A stretch of DNA of 64,000 bases from Planctomycetota bacterium. GTDB taxonomy: Bacteria > Planctomycetota > UBA1135. Made by a program: the position numbers and the translations under genes. This document shows positions 43,440-52,735 of the stretch, piece after piece. Below the pieces are notes generated by a model that ran no database searches, had not been told where the DNA came from, and was given only the letters and a program-made list of their open reading frames with translations. Numbering within the stretch: the first letter of the stretch is position 1; the number at the start of each line of letters is the position of its first letter. The stretch is taken from positions 1 through 64,000 of the forward strand of contig JAJRZS010000034.1 of NCBI GenBank assembly GCA_024275135.1, in the 5' to 3' direction.

Positions 43440-44783
43440 CTAGATGTTGCGGAAGCCCAAGGACTTCGGCAGCAGGGGATCGCCGACCGGAAGTAAGGCC
43501 TGATTGCCCGCGCGACGAGCAACACCGTAAACCAAAACTCCAAACATGCCAACGGCCAGGCATACCTCCATGAGGCCAAAAGGATTGGCAAAATCGACTT
43601 CACCTCGGTGGTAGTTCGGCATCACAATCCAGTACAAATCCACCCAGTGCATGACCAAAAGGTAAATGGCCCAAAACAGAAGCACATTCGTGTTCCGTTT
43701 CACATGACGCGAAAGCAAACCACCGAAAGGAATGATGAGATGGAATAACAACAAACACCAGGACCATGCGCCCCAGGCAGGGGTTAAACGGGCCTTGAAG
43801 AAGTGAGTTTCTTCCGGCAAGTTGGCGTACCAAATCAGCATAAACTGGGAGAAGGCGATGTAGCCCCAGAAAAAGACAAAGGCAAACATCCATTTACCCA
43901 AGTCGTGGTAATGCTCGTCATTGATGACTTTGCTTACCCGACCATTCCGCTGAAGGAATTTGGCCATTATCACCATCCAGGCCACGGCGCTGAGGTAGGA
44001 ACCTGCGAAAATATAAACGCCAAAGATGGTGCTGAACCATGTTTCGTCCAGAGACATCAATAAATCAAAGGAGGCAAAACTAAGCGAGAAGGCGAAAACA
44101 ATTATGGAAACCGCACTCACCCGCTTCATGCCAAGGGTTGGATCTACGCCCTCAGCAGTATCTTGCTCTACAGATTTGCGGAAGAAAAAACGCGCCAAAA
44201 GAATCCACAGCAAAAAGTAGCCGACCAAACGTCCGGCAAAGAAGTTCCGATTCAAAAACGGAAACTTGTGCTGCACAAACTTGTGATGCTCTTCTTTCTC
44301 CAGCGTTTCGGCAAGATCATGTTCTCCTGCAAGGACGCCCGCTTCCGCCGCAGCCTCTTGTCCCCCATTTTCAACTCCAATTACAGCGCCATTCTCATCG
44401 TGAGCCATCGTCGCCCACTTCCAAACATCGGCATGGTCGCTAAAAAGCGGGATTAACAACGGCAACGCAAACAAAGCCACAATGGGGAAATTGGCCATCG
44501 TCAACTCCGACAAGCGGCGCACCGTCACACTCCAATGGGCATTCACCAAATGCTGAACTATGGTGAAAAACATGGAGCCCAAGGTGATGGTGAGCAAAAA
44601 GCTAAACGCCACCAGATAGGCAAACCAAAAATGGCTATAGCCATCCTCATGGTTGCCCATTAGGCCGAGAATCAAGCCAAGGCCAAGACCGACGACCGCC
44701 AAGATGAGACCGAAACGCGCCGCCTTGGGGGCTAAATCCCCCGCCTGGTTCACGCCTTCGAGTAGAATGGGATGAGAGCTCAT
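43440..44783 (-). CDS. actF: alternative complex III membrane subunit ActF
   Basis: 447 residues with about ten membrane helices; a relative of ActC and the NrfD fold. Seen: GSMFFTIVQHLVNAHWSVTVRRLSE split over two segments, then SFASFDLLMSLDETWFSTIFG, VYIFAGSYLSAVAW and LGKWMFAFVFFWGYIAFSQF. A soluble loop with HDENGAVIG and acidic residues lies at about 125-165. It forms half of the quinol-binding membrane core. It lies 8 bases after actDE. Confidence 0.92.
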   Translation of the reverse strand: MSSHPILLEGVNQAGDLAPKAARFGLILAVVGLGLGLILGLMGNHEDGYSHFWFAYLVAFSFLLTITLGSMFFTIVQHLVNAHWSVTVRRLSELTMANFPIVALFALPLLIPLFSDHADVWKWATMAHDENGAVIGVENGGQEAAAEAGVLAGEHDLAETLEKEEHHKFVQHKFPFLNRNFFAGRLVGYFLLWILLARFFFRKSVEQDTAEGVDPTLGMKRVSAVSIIVFAFSLSFASFDLLMSLDETWFSTIFGVYIFAGSYLSAVAWMVIMAKFLQRNGRVSKVINDEHYHDLGKWMFAFVFFWGYIAFSQFMLIWYANLPEETHFFKARLTPAWGAWSWCLLLFHLIIPFGGLLSRHVKRNTNVLLFWAIYLLVMHWVDLYWIVMPNYHRGEVDFANPFGLMEVCLAVGMFGVLVYGVARRAGNQALLPVGDPLLPKSLGFRNI

Positions 44784-44791
44784 GAATCAGC

Positions 44792-46285
44792 CTATTTCTG
44801 GGTCTTCAGGAACGCGATGAGGTCCTGGATTTCCTCGTCGGTGATTTGTCCGGCGAAGGAAGTCATGGCCGGTGGGAAGGTTTTCACCACTTTGGCGTTG
44901 GGGTCAAGGAGAGACTCTTTGAAGTAGGACTCATCCACGGTAATTTTTTCGCCCCCTTCCATCTCTTCCTCCCGGCCAAACAAGCCGTTAAGCGGAGGGC
45001 CAACCAAGCGCATGCCGGTCAATGTGTGGCAGGCATTGCATGTTTTGGAGGTGAACAACATCTTGCCCCTCTCTACCGGCGACATTGCGGCTAAATCTTG
45101 GGCACTTGGGCCGCCGGCCGAAGCCTCTTCTTGCAGGGCTCGGATATAGGCAATGATAGCCCAACGATCCTTAGTGGGGATTTGTGCCGCGTAGGAGGGC
45201 ATGGTGCGTCGACCTTGGGTTATGGTTTCGAAAACCATGCCATCGGCTTGGCCAGCAATCAGGCCGGATGTGAGATCCGTCGGGGTGACCCAATTGGCAA
45301 GCCCCTGACCGGCCAACATTTTCGCGCGCTTATGAACAGGGCCAGCACCCTTGCCATCTTTGCCGTGGCAGACCGCACAGTAGATTGCAAAGCGTTCTTC
45401 TCCGCGATTCAAAAACGCCTCATCCACATTCAGCTCAGACGGCAATTGCTGCAAGTAATCCCCTTTGGACTTCCCTGTTTCAAAGGAAGCCAGAGCGAAG
45501 CCTTGATCCTGGGCTACGGTCCCTGGGATTTGCGACCGCGTCATCCGCCCATCTTCAAACAAAGTTGGAGCGTAACCTTGAGCATGAAACCGCGGCTGCT
45601 TGTCCATATCCTTAATCAGGTGGACGCGGGGCTGAGTGGTTGTTTTGCCATAAGAAGCGTAAACCATGCCAGCCGGAATCAAGGCTAGGCAAGAAGCAAT
45701 CCACAACTTGCCCTTCAACGACCTTGGCATGGCAACAGGCTCATCGGCTTCACGCACCTCCTCCACCGACAAAGCGCCGATGCTTTTCAGGAAGTCTCCG
45801 GTACGATCAAGTGCAAAGTTGGAATCACGTGCTTCAATGGCGAGGAAAAAGCCATCATCCGTGGCCCTGGCAAAACGCTCTTTACGGAAAAGCGGGTGAT
45901 ACCAACGGGGTAGCCCATTGCTAATCCACATAGCAAAGAATGCGGTGAATGCCGAAAACAGCACGGTCACCTCAAAGATGACTGGGATGTTTGCGGGCAA
46001 CGACCAAACCGGTTTACCCGAAATGTCGTAGGTGTAATCCACCCCGTTCATCCACCACTGCATGAGCATGCCAAGCAACAAACCGGTAACACCCATGGTG
46101 AGAATAACCCAGGGAAGGCGTGTAAAACGCATGCCCATGGCGTCGTCAAGACCGTGGACGGGGAATGGGGTGTGGCAATCCCATTTTTTGTACCCAGCGT
46201 CGCGCACCCTCTCGGCTGCTCGGTAAAGGGAGGTGGGATCTTCGAACTCGGCGAGTAGACCGTAGAAATCCTTGTCGGTAGTCAT
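44792..46285 (-). CDS. actDE: ActD-ActE fusion with an extra C-terminal cytochrome c
   Basis: 497 residues joining three modules. Residues 1-185 are ActD (DUF3341), with FYGLLAEFEDPTSLYRAAE and helices at about 58-78 and 100-121. A third helix near 193-210 leads to an ActE-like cytochrome c (CAVCH at 303-307, probable axial M362), then a second cytochrome c (CNACH at 416-420, probable axial M474). In Rhodothermus the complex has ActD and ActE as separate proteins. The last module matches the cytochrome tail of CoxB closely (ESLLDPNAK, DLIAFLK). GGGAGG seven bases before the ATG is a good ribosome site. Confidence 0.92.
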   Translation of the reverse strand: MTTDKDFYGLLAEFEDPTSLYRAAERVRDAGYKKWDCHTPFPVHGLDDAMGMRFTRLPWVILTMGVTGLLLGMLMQWWMNGVDYTYDISGKPVWSLPANIPVIFEVTVLFSAFTAFFAMWISNGLPRWYHPLFRKERFARATDDGFFLAIEARDSNFALDRTGDFLKSIGALSVEEVREADEPVAMPRSLKGKLWIASCLALIPAGMVYASYGKTTTQPRVHLIKDMDKQPRFHAQGYAPTLFEDGRMTRSQIPGTVAQDQGFALASFETGKSKGDYLQQLPSELNVDEAFLNRGEERFAIYCAVCHGKDGKGAGPVHKRAKMLAGQGLANWVTPTDLTSGLIAGQADGMVFETITQGRRTMPSYAAQIPTKDRWAIIAYIRALQEEASAGGPSAQDLAAMSPVERGKMLFTSKTCNACHTLTGMRLVGPPLNGLFGREEEMEGGEKITVDESYFKESLLDPNAKVVKTFPPAMTSFAGQITDEEIQDLIAFLKTQK

Positions 46286-46297
46286 CGTCTGGCCTCC

Positions 46298-47692
46298 CTA
46301 GTGATCGTCGAGATGTGGATGAGCCTGAGGCATCACGTTCTTCACTTCCGAAATCGCCACTTGCGGCAAGTAACGACAGAAGAGCATGAACAGGGTAAAG
46401 AAGAGGCCGAAGCTACCCATGAGGGTGAGGACGTCGACCCATGTCGGGCTGAAGTAATGCCAGCTCGAAGGCAAGAAGTCGCGGTTCAAAGAGGTGACCA
46501 CGATGACAAAGCGCTCGAACCACATGCCGATATTGACAAAGATGGACATGATGAATACCAGTGGCAAATTCCGCCGCGCTTTTTTGAACCAGAAGATTTG
46601 GGGCGACAGCACATTGCAGCTGACCATAATCCAGTAACCCCACCAGTAAGGGCCGAAGGCGCGGTTGACAAAGGTGAAGCCCTCGTAAGCGTTGCCGGAG
46701 TACCAGGCCATGAAGAACTCCATGGAGTAAGCGTAGCCCACCATCATGCCAGTCGCCATGATGACTTTGCACATGTTGTCGATATGGCGCAAAGTGATGA
46801 GGTCTTCCAAACCAAACATTTTGCGTGCTGGGATCGACAAAGTGAGCACCATGGCAAATCCAGAGAAAATAGCGCCGGCCACGAAGTAGGGCGGCAAGAT
46901 GGTGGTGTGCCAACCCGGCAGCTGCGAGGTAGCGAAGTCGAACGACACCACCGAGTGCACGGACAACACCAAAGGCGTGGCCAAGGCCGCCAAAATCAAG
47001 TAGGCACGCTCGTAACGGTGCCAGTGGCGGTTCGAACCATTCCAGCCCAGGGAGAACAAGCCGTACCAAAAGCGACGGGCTTTGGTTTTAGCTCGGTCAC
47101 GCACGGTGGCGAGGTCGGGAACTAGGCCCATGTACCAAAACAACAGTGAAACTGAGAAATAGGTGGACACCGCGAACACGTCCCACAGTAGAGGCGAGCG
47201 GAAGTTGGGCCACATTGACATCTGATTGGGAATGGGGAACACCCACCAAATCACCCAAATACGACCAACGTGGATGGCGGGAAACATGCCCGCACAAATC
47301 ACCGCAAAGATGGTCATTGCTTCCGAGAAACGGTTGATGCCTGTACGCCAATCCTGCCGGAACAAAAACAGCACTGCGGAAATCAAGGTTCCCGCGTGAC
47401 CAATACCAACCCAAAACACGAAGTTGACGATCGGCCAACCCCAGGCAACCGGTTGGTTGTTACCCCAAACACCAACACCCGTGGTGACGAGGTAAACAAT
47501 CATCGCTCCCAGGATGCCGAGGAAGGCAACGGCAATGGTGAAGATGACGTACCAGGATTTGGGAGGTTTTGGTGCTTCCAAAACACCGCAAACCGTTTCC
47601 GTTACCGAGTGAAAATCGTTCTCCCCCTGGACCAAAGCCTCCGGGAAGATGTCGAGGTTGTCTATGGATGCGGTGGACGCCGAACTAGCCAT
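46298..47692 (-). CDS. actC: alternative complex III membrane subunit ActC
   Basis: 464 residues, about ten membrane helices, NrfD/PsrC fold; binds menaquinol with ActF. Seen: [40 protein letters not shown], the helix with [33 protein letters not shown] and [16 protein letters not shown]. It overlaps actB by 8 bases and has a perfect Shine-Dalgarno inside the actB 3' end. Confidence 0.94.
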   Translation of the reverse strand: MASSASTASIDNLDIFPEALVQGENDFHSVTETVCGVLEAPKPPKSWYVIFTIAVAFLGILGAMIVYLVTTGVGVWGNNQPVAWGWPIVNFVFWVGIGHAGTLISAVLFLFRQDWRTGINRFSEAMTIFAVICAGMFPAIHVGRIWVIWWVFPIPNQMSMWPNFRSPLLWDVFAVSTYFSVSLLFWYMGLVPDLATVRDRAKTKARRFWYGLFSLGWNGSNRHWHRYERAYLILAALATPLVLSVHSVVSFDFATSQLPGWHTTILPPYFVAGAIFSGFAMVLTLSIPARKMFGLEDLITLRHIDNMCKVIMATGMMVGYAYSMEFFMAWYSGNAYEGFTFVNRAFGPYWWGYWIMVSCNVLSPQIFWFKKARRNLPLVFIMSIFVNIGMWFERFVIVVTSLNRDFLPSSWHYFSPTWVDVLTLMGSFGLFFTLFMLFCRYLPQVAISEVKNVMPQAHPHLDDH

Positions 47693-50675
47693 GGTGAATC
47701 ACCTCCTCGCCAGCAGAGGTATGCTCCAGCGACGGATGTGGGTTGCGGACGCGCGCCAAGAAGGAAATGCGCGGTTTGTTGTTCAGCTCGGGCAAAAGCT
47801 TGTAGGCCCGATCGTTTGCCTGCTTCTTCAGCACGCGACTTTCTTTATCGAGAAGGTCTCCAAAGACGATGGCGTTTGCCGGACACACTTGCTCGCAAGC
47901 GGTTTGGATGGTGCCATCAGGGATATGCGGATCACGTTCCGCATTCCGCGTAGAAATCCGTGCGCGCTCAATCCGCTGCACACAGAAGGAACACTTCTCC
48001 ATGACCCCACGAGAACGGACGGTGACATCCGGGTTGGCCGCCATCGCCAACACCTCATTACCGGGTTTCTCTTGGTCTTTGTTGAAGTTGAAGTAGTTGA
48101 ACCGCCGCACTTTGTAGGGGCAGTTGTTCGCGCAGTATCGAGTGCCGATACAGCGGTTGTAGACCATGTCATTCAACCCCTCCTGGCTATGCGTGGTTGC
48201 CGCAACCGGGCAAACCGATTCGCAGGGCGCCATCTCGCAATGCGCGCAGTTGATGGGTTGGTTAATCGCGGTTGGATTTTCGACATCCCCGAGGAAATAG
48301 CGGTCCATGCGAATCCATGCCATTTCACGACCACGCAAGACTTGCTCTTTGCCCACTACCGAAATGTTGTTCTCGGCATGACAAGCAATGGTGCAGTTAC
48401 CACAGCCCGTACAGGAAGCCAAATCGATGGCCATCCCCCACTTGTGATCGGTGGTTTTGTCTTGGTCCAATTCCCGCCACAGGGTGGTTTCCGGCCCCCA
48501 GAAATCGGCGGCGGCTTTGGCAAACCGCGGGTTCTTTTCGAACTCGGCCAAAGATCCTTCCTTCACCAACTCGGGCAAACGCTCCTGCGAGCCCTCATGG
48601 CCAATGGCGTCCATGGCGAAGTGGTCTTGCGTGGTGGCTAGCCGGTAAGGCTTGTTGGTGGGTGTCAACGACACCGGCGCCACTTGCATGGCTTCGCTAC
48701 CGCGCAACTGGAAGGTATTAAACCCAACCGGTTCGATGGCATCGTCGTTGAGACCAGCCACATGCCCGGCTTGAGTGCGGCCATAGCCATAGGCCAAAGT
48801 GATGGAATCATCGGCATGCCCAGGCATCAGGTAGGCAGCCACTTCCAGGCTACGACCATTGACCTCCAGACGCACCAAACTTTCGTGCTGCACACCAAGA
48901 CGTTCCGCCGTGCGGAAGGACATCAAGGCGGCATTATCCCAAGTGAGCTTGGTCATGGGATCTGGCAGTTCTTGCAACCAACCAAGATTGGCATAACGAC
49001 CGTCGCGAATGGCGAAGTGAGGCACAAAGCGCAACTCCAGCCCCTCTTCGTTGCTAGGCAGCTCGGGCAAGGATGTGAATTTCACTTGGAGTGGCTTGGA
49101 TGCACTACCCGCAATCACGCCATCAACCAAGGCTTGGTGCCAAGCGGCATCCGACAAACCTGCGGTTTGGCGAATAATGTCGAAGGAGGATTCCTCTTTG
49201 CCAAGCAACATGGAAAGCATCTCGCAAACCGAAACGCCGCCCCACAAGGGCTCAAGCAAGGGTTGTCCGATGGAGTGGCTGCCATCGGCAGAGCGACCGT
49301 CAGTCCAGGCTTCCAGCTCATGCGCCATGGGCACATGCCAACTGCAGAGGCTGGAAGTTTCATCGCGGTAATGACTGAGATGTATGCTGCGCGCAACTTT
49401 GCCCAAGGCAGCGGCAAACTCCAAATCGGCTGGCATGGTAAACACCGGGTTGCCGCCGAGGATGACCAAATCCTCGATTGAGCCCGCAGCCATGCGACCG
49501 ACCAATTCTTTAACCGCCCCCATATCCGAGCCAACTGCTTGCGCTGGCAGATAATCTACGGTGCGGCCAACATTGCCCAACTTGAAGTTGAGAGCTTGGA
49601 CATGTGCATGCACTTCCGCCGGCTGATTGGGCCCGCAAGTAATCACCACATTGCCTTTATGCCGATTCAAATCATCGACCAAGGCGGTGAGGAAAGCGTC
49701 GGCACCATTTGCATGCAGCTCGGGGGCTGAACCTCCGAAGAACTTGGCGTCCAGTGCGGCCACGAAGGAAGTGACATCCGCAGAACGCAGGGGCAGACGG
49801 TGATCGGCAAAGCCACCTGTGACCGTGAAGTTGGCTTCAACCGCGTAGATGCGGTTCATCCATTCCCCTTCCGGATCACGACGCGCCGTCACTTCCCGCG
49901 TGAGACGCAAAGCCGACGGTCCTTCGCTCATAAAATCATCATCCAAGGCGAGGATGATGCGCGCGTCTTGCATTCGATAATAAGGGCGCGCCGCTTTGCC
50001 AAAAGCCAGACGACAACCGGCGACCTCAGCATCGCGTTGATTCGCCGCGTAGTCCACCCAAGTTGCCTTCGGGTGTGCCTTCAAAAATGCGGCCTTCAGG
50101 CGCGCGCGGCTGGGAGAAGCATCGGGCTCGGCCAGAACCGCCACTTTTTCGCCCGCGCCACTCTGCAAAATGCCGCTGAGCCCTTGGCCGCGAAACTCTT
50201 CCAAACTGGACTCGGCCTCTTGCCCATTCTCCATGCGCGCCACACCGCGGCTGCGATCTGGATCGTAAAGCCCCAAGGTGGCGGCTTGGGCGACAGCGGT
50301 GGTAGCCCCCAAAGATTCTGGGTGCTTGGCATTGCCTTCAATTTTCGTGGGATGGCCATCAAAGCTGGTCACCATCACTCCCTGGGCGAAGCCATCCGCA
50401 TTCAAAATGCTGGCAAAGCTGCGTGGAGTTCCAGGAACGGTGCCCGGGGTACGCGAAACCACAGGCAGTAATTTTTCGGTTTTCCAGCGGCAACTGGCGG
50501 TGGCCAGGGCCATGGAGGCGCCCATCAACTGCAAGAAGCGGCGACGCGAGGTGGCCGTCCACTCCTCTTCGGGCCCGGACTGGAACTCGTTGGCCATCAG
50601 CTCTCGGAACTCGGGAGTTTGCCCAAGATCGTTGAGACTACGCCAGTAGCGTTTCGTAGAGGCGGAGCGTTTCAT
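47685..50675 (-). CDS. actB: alternative complex III iron-sulfur/molybdopterin-like subunit ActB
   Basis: 996 residues. A Tat motif [10 protein letters not shown] lies at 43-52, after an N-terminal extension typical of ActB. Residues of about 80-730 are related to molybdopterin oxidoreductases, but ActB proteins hold no molybdenum. The C-terminal part carries four ferredoxin-like cysteine groups: [38 protein letters not shown] and CSFCVQR with CEQVCP. It passes electrons from the quinol site to the hemes. The ATG at 50675 overlaps the actA stop (ATGA); a TTG six codons earlier is less likely. Confidence 0.95.
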   Translation of the reverse strand: MKRSASTKRYWRSLNDLGQTPEFRELMANEFQSGPEEEWTATSRRRFLQLMGASMALATASCRWKTEKLLPVVSRTPGTVPGTPRSFASILNADGFAQGVMVTSFDGHPTKIEGNAKHPESLGATTAVAQAATLGLYDPDRSRGVARMENGQEAESSLEEFRGQGLSGILQSGAGEKVAVLAEPDASPSRARLKAAFLKAHPKATWVDYAANQRDAEVAGCRLAFGKAARPYYRMQDARIILALDDDFMSEGPSALRLTREVTARRDPEGEWMNRIYAVEANFTVTGGFADHRLPLRSADVTSFVAALDAKFFGGSAPELHANGADAFLTALVDDLNRHKGNVVITCGPNQPAEVHAHVQALNFKLGNVGRTVDYLPAQAVGSDMGAVKELVGRMAAGSIEDLVILGGNPVFTMPADLEFAAALGKVARSIHLSHYRDETSSLCSWHVPMAHELEAWTDGRSADGSHSIGQPLLEPLWGGVSVCEMLSMLLGKEESSFDIIRQTAGLSDAAWHQALVDGVIAGSASKPLQVKFTSLPELPSNEEGLELRFVPHFAIRDGRYANLGWLQELPDPMTKLTWDNAALMSFRTAERLGVQHESLVRLEVNGRSLEVAAYLMPGHADDSITLAYGYGRTQAGHVAGLNDDAIEPVGFNTFQLRGSEAMQVAPVSLTPTNKPYRLATTQDHFAMDAIGHEGSQERLPELVKEGSLAEFEKNPRFAKAAADFWGPETTLWRELDQDKTTDHKWGMAIDLASCTGCGNCTIACHAENNISVVGKEQVLRGREMAWIRMDRYFLGDVENPTAINQPINCAHCEMAPCESVCPVAATTHSQEGLNDMVYNRCIGTRYCANNCPYKVRRFNYFNFNKDQEKPGNEVLAMAANPDVTVRSRGVMEKCSFCVQRIERARISTRNAERDPHIPDGTIQTACEQVCPANAIVFGDLLDKESRVLKKQANDRAYKLLPELNNKPRISFLARVRNPHPSLEHTSAGEEVIHHG
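47699..47707 (-). promoter_or_regulatory. perfect Shine-Dalgarno of actC, inside actB
   Basis: AGGAGGTGA on the minus strand lies six bases before the actC ATG at 47692 and within the last codons of actB. It is the strongest ribosome site in the window, where many genes have none, and implies high ActC synthesis. Confidence 0.8.
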
Positions 50676-51322
50676 CGGTGGCAAGTGGAGCAATCCTGGC
50701 GAGGTTGAATGTGGTTTTCAGCCATCAAGCGCGCACCCAGCCGTTGACGGTCTTCATTGGTGGTCCAACCCAAGTCAGTCACAAGCTGACGAGGACGCAA
50801 ATGGGTTTCGGGATTGCGGTGGCACTCCAAGCACCAGCCCATGGACAAAGGCTGTTCTTGGCGCACGCGCTCCATTTGGTCGACCCGGCCATGGCACTCC
50901 ACACAGCTCACCCCAGCGCTGAGGTGGGCACTGTGATTGAAATAAGCAAACTCGGGCAAATCATGCACGCGCACCCACTCCACGGGTTGTCCAGTTTCTG
51001 CGCTCTCAAACAGAGGCTTCAGCAATGGACTGGCCGTGCGAATGCTCTTGTGGCAATTCATACAGGTGGAGGTGGGAGGCAATGCTGCCATGGCGCCGGT
51101 TTCCACCGTGTTATGGCAGTAGCGACAATCCATCTCGAGTTGGCCTGCATGCAGGGCGTGACTGAAGGGGATTGGCTGCTCGGGTGCGTAACCCGTGTTG
51201 AGGTTTTGCGCGGAAAACGCATACGCGATTAGCACCACCAAATAGGTGGGCACTAGGATTGCAGCGAATCCCATGACTGGACGAAGCGAATCCGTCCACC
51301 GGGGAAAGTGGTAGGCACTCAT
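50672..51322 (-). CDS. actA: alternative complex III pentaheme cytochrome ActA
   Basis: 216 residues from the ATG at 51322 (the frame is open to 51412). One membrane helix (about 15-37) anchors a periplasmic domain with five heme sites: CRYCH at 66, CMNCH at 87, CVECH at 140, CLECH at 164 and CSTCH at 211, the last just before the C-terminus. FSHALHAGQLEMDCRYCH is typical of the cytochrome c7/ActA group. It passes electrons within the complex to its acceptor. It is the first gene of the act-cox operon. Confidence 0.94.
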   Translation of the reverse strand: MSAYHFPRWTDSLRPVMGFAAILVPTYLVVLIAYAFSAQNLNTGYAPEQPIPFSHALHAGQLEMDCRYCHNTVETGAMAALPPTSTCMNCHKSIRTASPLLKPLFESAETGQPVEWVRVHDLPEFAYFNHSAHLSAGVSCVECHGRVDQMERVRQEQPLSMGWCLECHRNPETHLRPRQLVTDLGWTTNEDRQRLGARLMAENHIQPRQDCSTCHR

Positions 51323-51453
51323 TTGGAAGCGGGAGTTCTTCCACCGCCACCTGCCCCGAAATCCATGGGCGGAGGCATGCGGTTTTGGCCGGAAAGGATA
51401 ACGGTTCCCCACGATTGGGGGAAGTGGAGTTCGACCAACAACCCAAAATATTT

Positions 51454-51482
51454 CCTAAGTCGTGAAAACTCTTGGACTTAGG
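51454..51482. promoter_or_regulatory. 8-base inverted repeat upstream of the act-cox operon
   Basis: CCTAAGTC (51454-51461) and GACTTAGG (51475-51482) are perfect inverted arms with 13 bases between, in the 259-base gap between actA and the second E1-alpha gene. It may be an operator, or a weak terminator for the dehydrogenase operon since ATATTTT follows on the minus strand. A -10-like TATAGT also lies in this gap near 51535. The rest of the gap shows nothing else. Confidence 0.4.
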
Positions 51483-51581
51483 CCCCTAATGAGACTGATT
51501 CGCAAAGAAATGCCCGCAGCGCGCTTGTGGCACTATATTTCCCGCGCCGATGGCGACTCTAACTATTGCTGAGGGAACACT

Positions 51582-52730
51582 TTAGAGCGGGAATTTGCCC
51601 GTCATCCGCTCCGCCTCGCCCTGTTCAGCGACCACGCGGAGAGCCTCGATGACTTGGCGCGTGAGATGGCGGGGTGGTGTGGCATAGACATCCTCCACCA
51701 AAGATTCCAGGGCGGGAGCACTCACTTCCTCGGCATGCTGCACAGCATCTTGGATTTCTGCGGTAATCTGCGCGGCCATTTCCTCACGCTGGACCCTATC
51801 AAGTAGCCCTTCAGCGAGCAAATACCGCTCTAAGCGCAGGAGTGGATCTCGCTTCTGCCAATAAGCCACCTCTTCATCCTGACGATAACGGGTGGGGTCG
51901 TCGGAGCTGGAGTGCCCCCCCATGCGGTAGCTTCGCAAGGCCACCAAGCTGGGCCCGCCGCCTTTTCGCGCATGCGCAGCAGCTTCTTGCACCGCATCGA
52001 ACACGGCAATGGCATCGTTACCGTCCACGTCGATGCCTGGCATGCCATAGGCTTGGGCCTTGGCGCCGTAAGACCTGGCCGCAGTTTGCTTGGCGCTCGG
52101 CACCGAAATCGCCCACCCATTGTCGATAACCACAAACACCACAGGGGCCTGGAATACGGCGGCGAAATTCAAGGCGCTATGAAAGCCACAAGCCGAAGTC
52201 GCACCGTCACCCGAGTAGGCCAACACCACCTGAGATTCACCTCGCCGCTTCATCGCTAAGGCAGCTCCTACCGCATGCGGCAATTGGGTACCCAAAACAC
52301 TAGACCAGGAAGGGAAATTCACCTCGGCGCATTGGAAATGGTTGGGCATCTGCCGCCCCTTGGCGGTGTCTTCGGCGTTGCCAAACATATGCGCCAGGTA
52401 CTCCCGCATGGCCATTCCTCGTTGCAAAGTCACCCCGCCTTCTCGCAGCGCCGAAAAGACCCAATCCTTGGCCTCAAACACAGCTGCAGAAGCATGGATG
52501 GCCGCCTCCTGGCCAGTGGAGGTGCCAACAAAAGCCACCCGCCCTTGGCGTTGCAACTTCAGCAAGCGATCATCCACCAGGCGCGTGGTGAGCATGGCGC
52601 GGAAAATGCTGAGCAAGGTTTCTGCATCGGGCACCACGCCCTGGTAATCCGCCAATAAAGCCGAGCCGTCCTCACGCAAGGCTTTGCGCAAGGCCACACC
52701 CTTCTTTTCGAGCCGACGGATAACAGCCAT
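51582..52730 (-). CDS. 2-oxoacid dehydrogenase E1 alpha subunit, second paralog
   Basis: ThDP-dependent decarboxylase subunit of the pyruvate/branched-chain type. 382 residues. ThDP site GDGATSACGFHSALNFAA ending in DNGWAIS; phosphorylation-loop-like SYRMGGHSSSDDPTRYR. It shares much sequence with the E1-alpha at 55378 (LGTQLPHAVG, KRDPLLRLERYL) but differs throughout. It lies 5 bases after E2, at the end of the operon, with no E1-beta of its own. It could give another substrate range or replace the first subunit under other conditions. Confidence 0.88.
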   Translation of the reverse strand: MAVIRRLEKKGVALRKALREDGSALLADYQGVVPDAETLLSIFRAMLTTRLVDDRLLKLQRQGRVAFVGTSTGQEAAIHASAAVFEAKDWVFSALREGGVTLQRGMAMREYLAHMFGNAEDTAKGRQMPNHFQCAEVNFPSWSSVLGTQLPHAVGAALAMKRRGESQVVLAYSGDGATSACGFHSALNFAAVFQAPVVFVVIDNGWAISVPSAKQTAARSYGAKAQAYGMPGIDVDGNDAIAVFDAVQEAAAHARKGGGPSLVALRSYRMGGHSSSDDPTRYRQDEEVAYWQKRDPLLRLERYLLAEGLLDRVQREEMAAQITAEIQDAVQHAEEVSAPALESLVEDVYATPPRHLTRQVIEALRVVAEQGEAERMTGKFPL

Positions 52731-52735
52731 AAACC

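Noticed and set aside
46301-49481. Three long plus-strand frames (274, 330 and 265 codons) opposite actC and actB
   Set aside because: ActC and ActB are certain; these antisense frames have skewed composition and no recognisable fold.
51525-51550. Sigma-54-like TGGCAC with TTCC spacing in the gap before actA
   Set aside because: It reads on the plus strand, where no gene follows, and the -12 half does not match TTGC.
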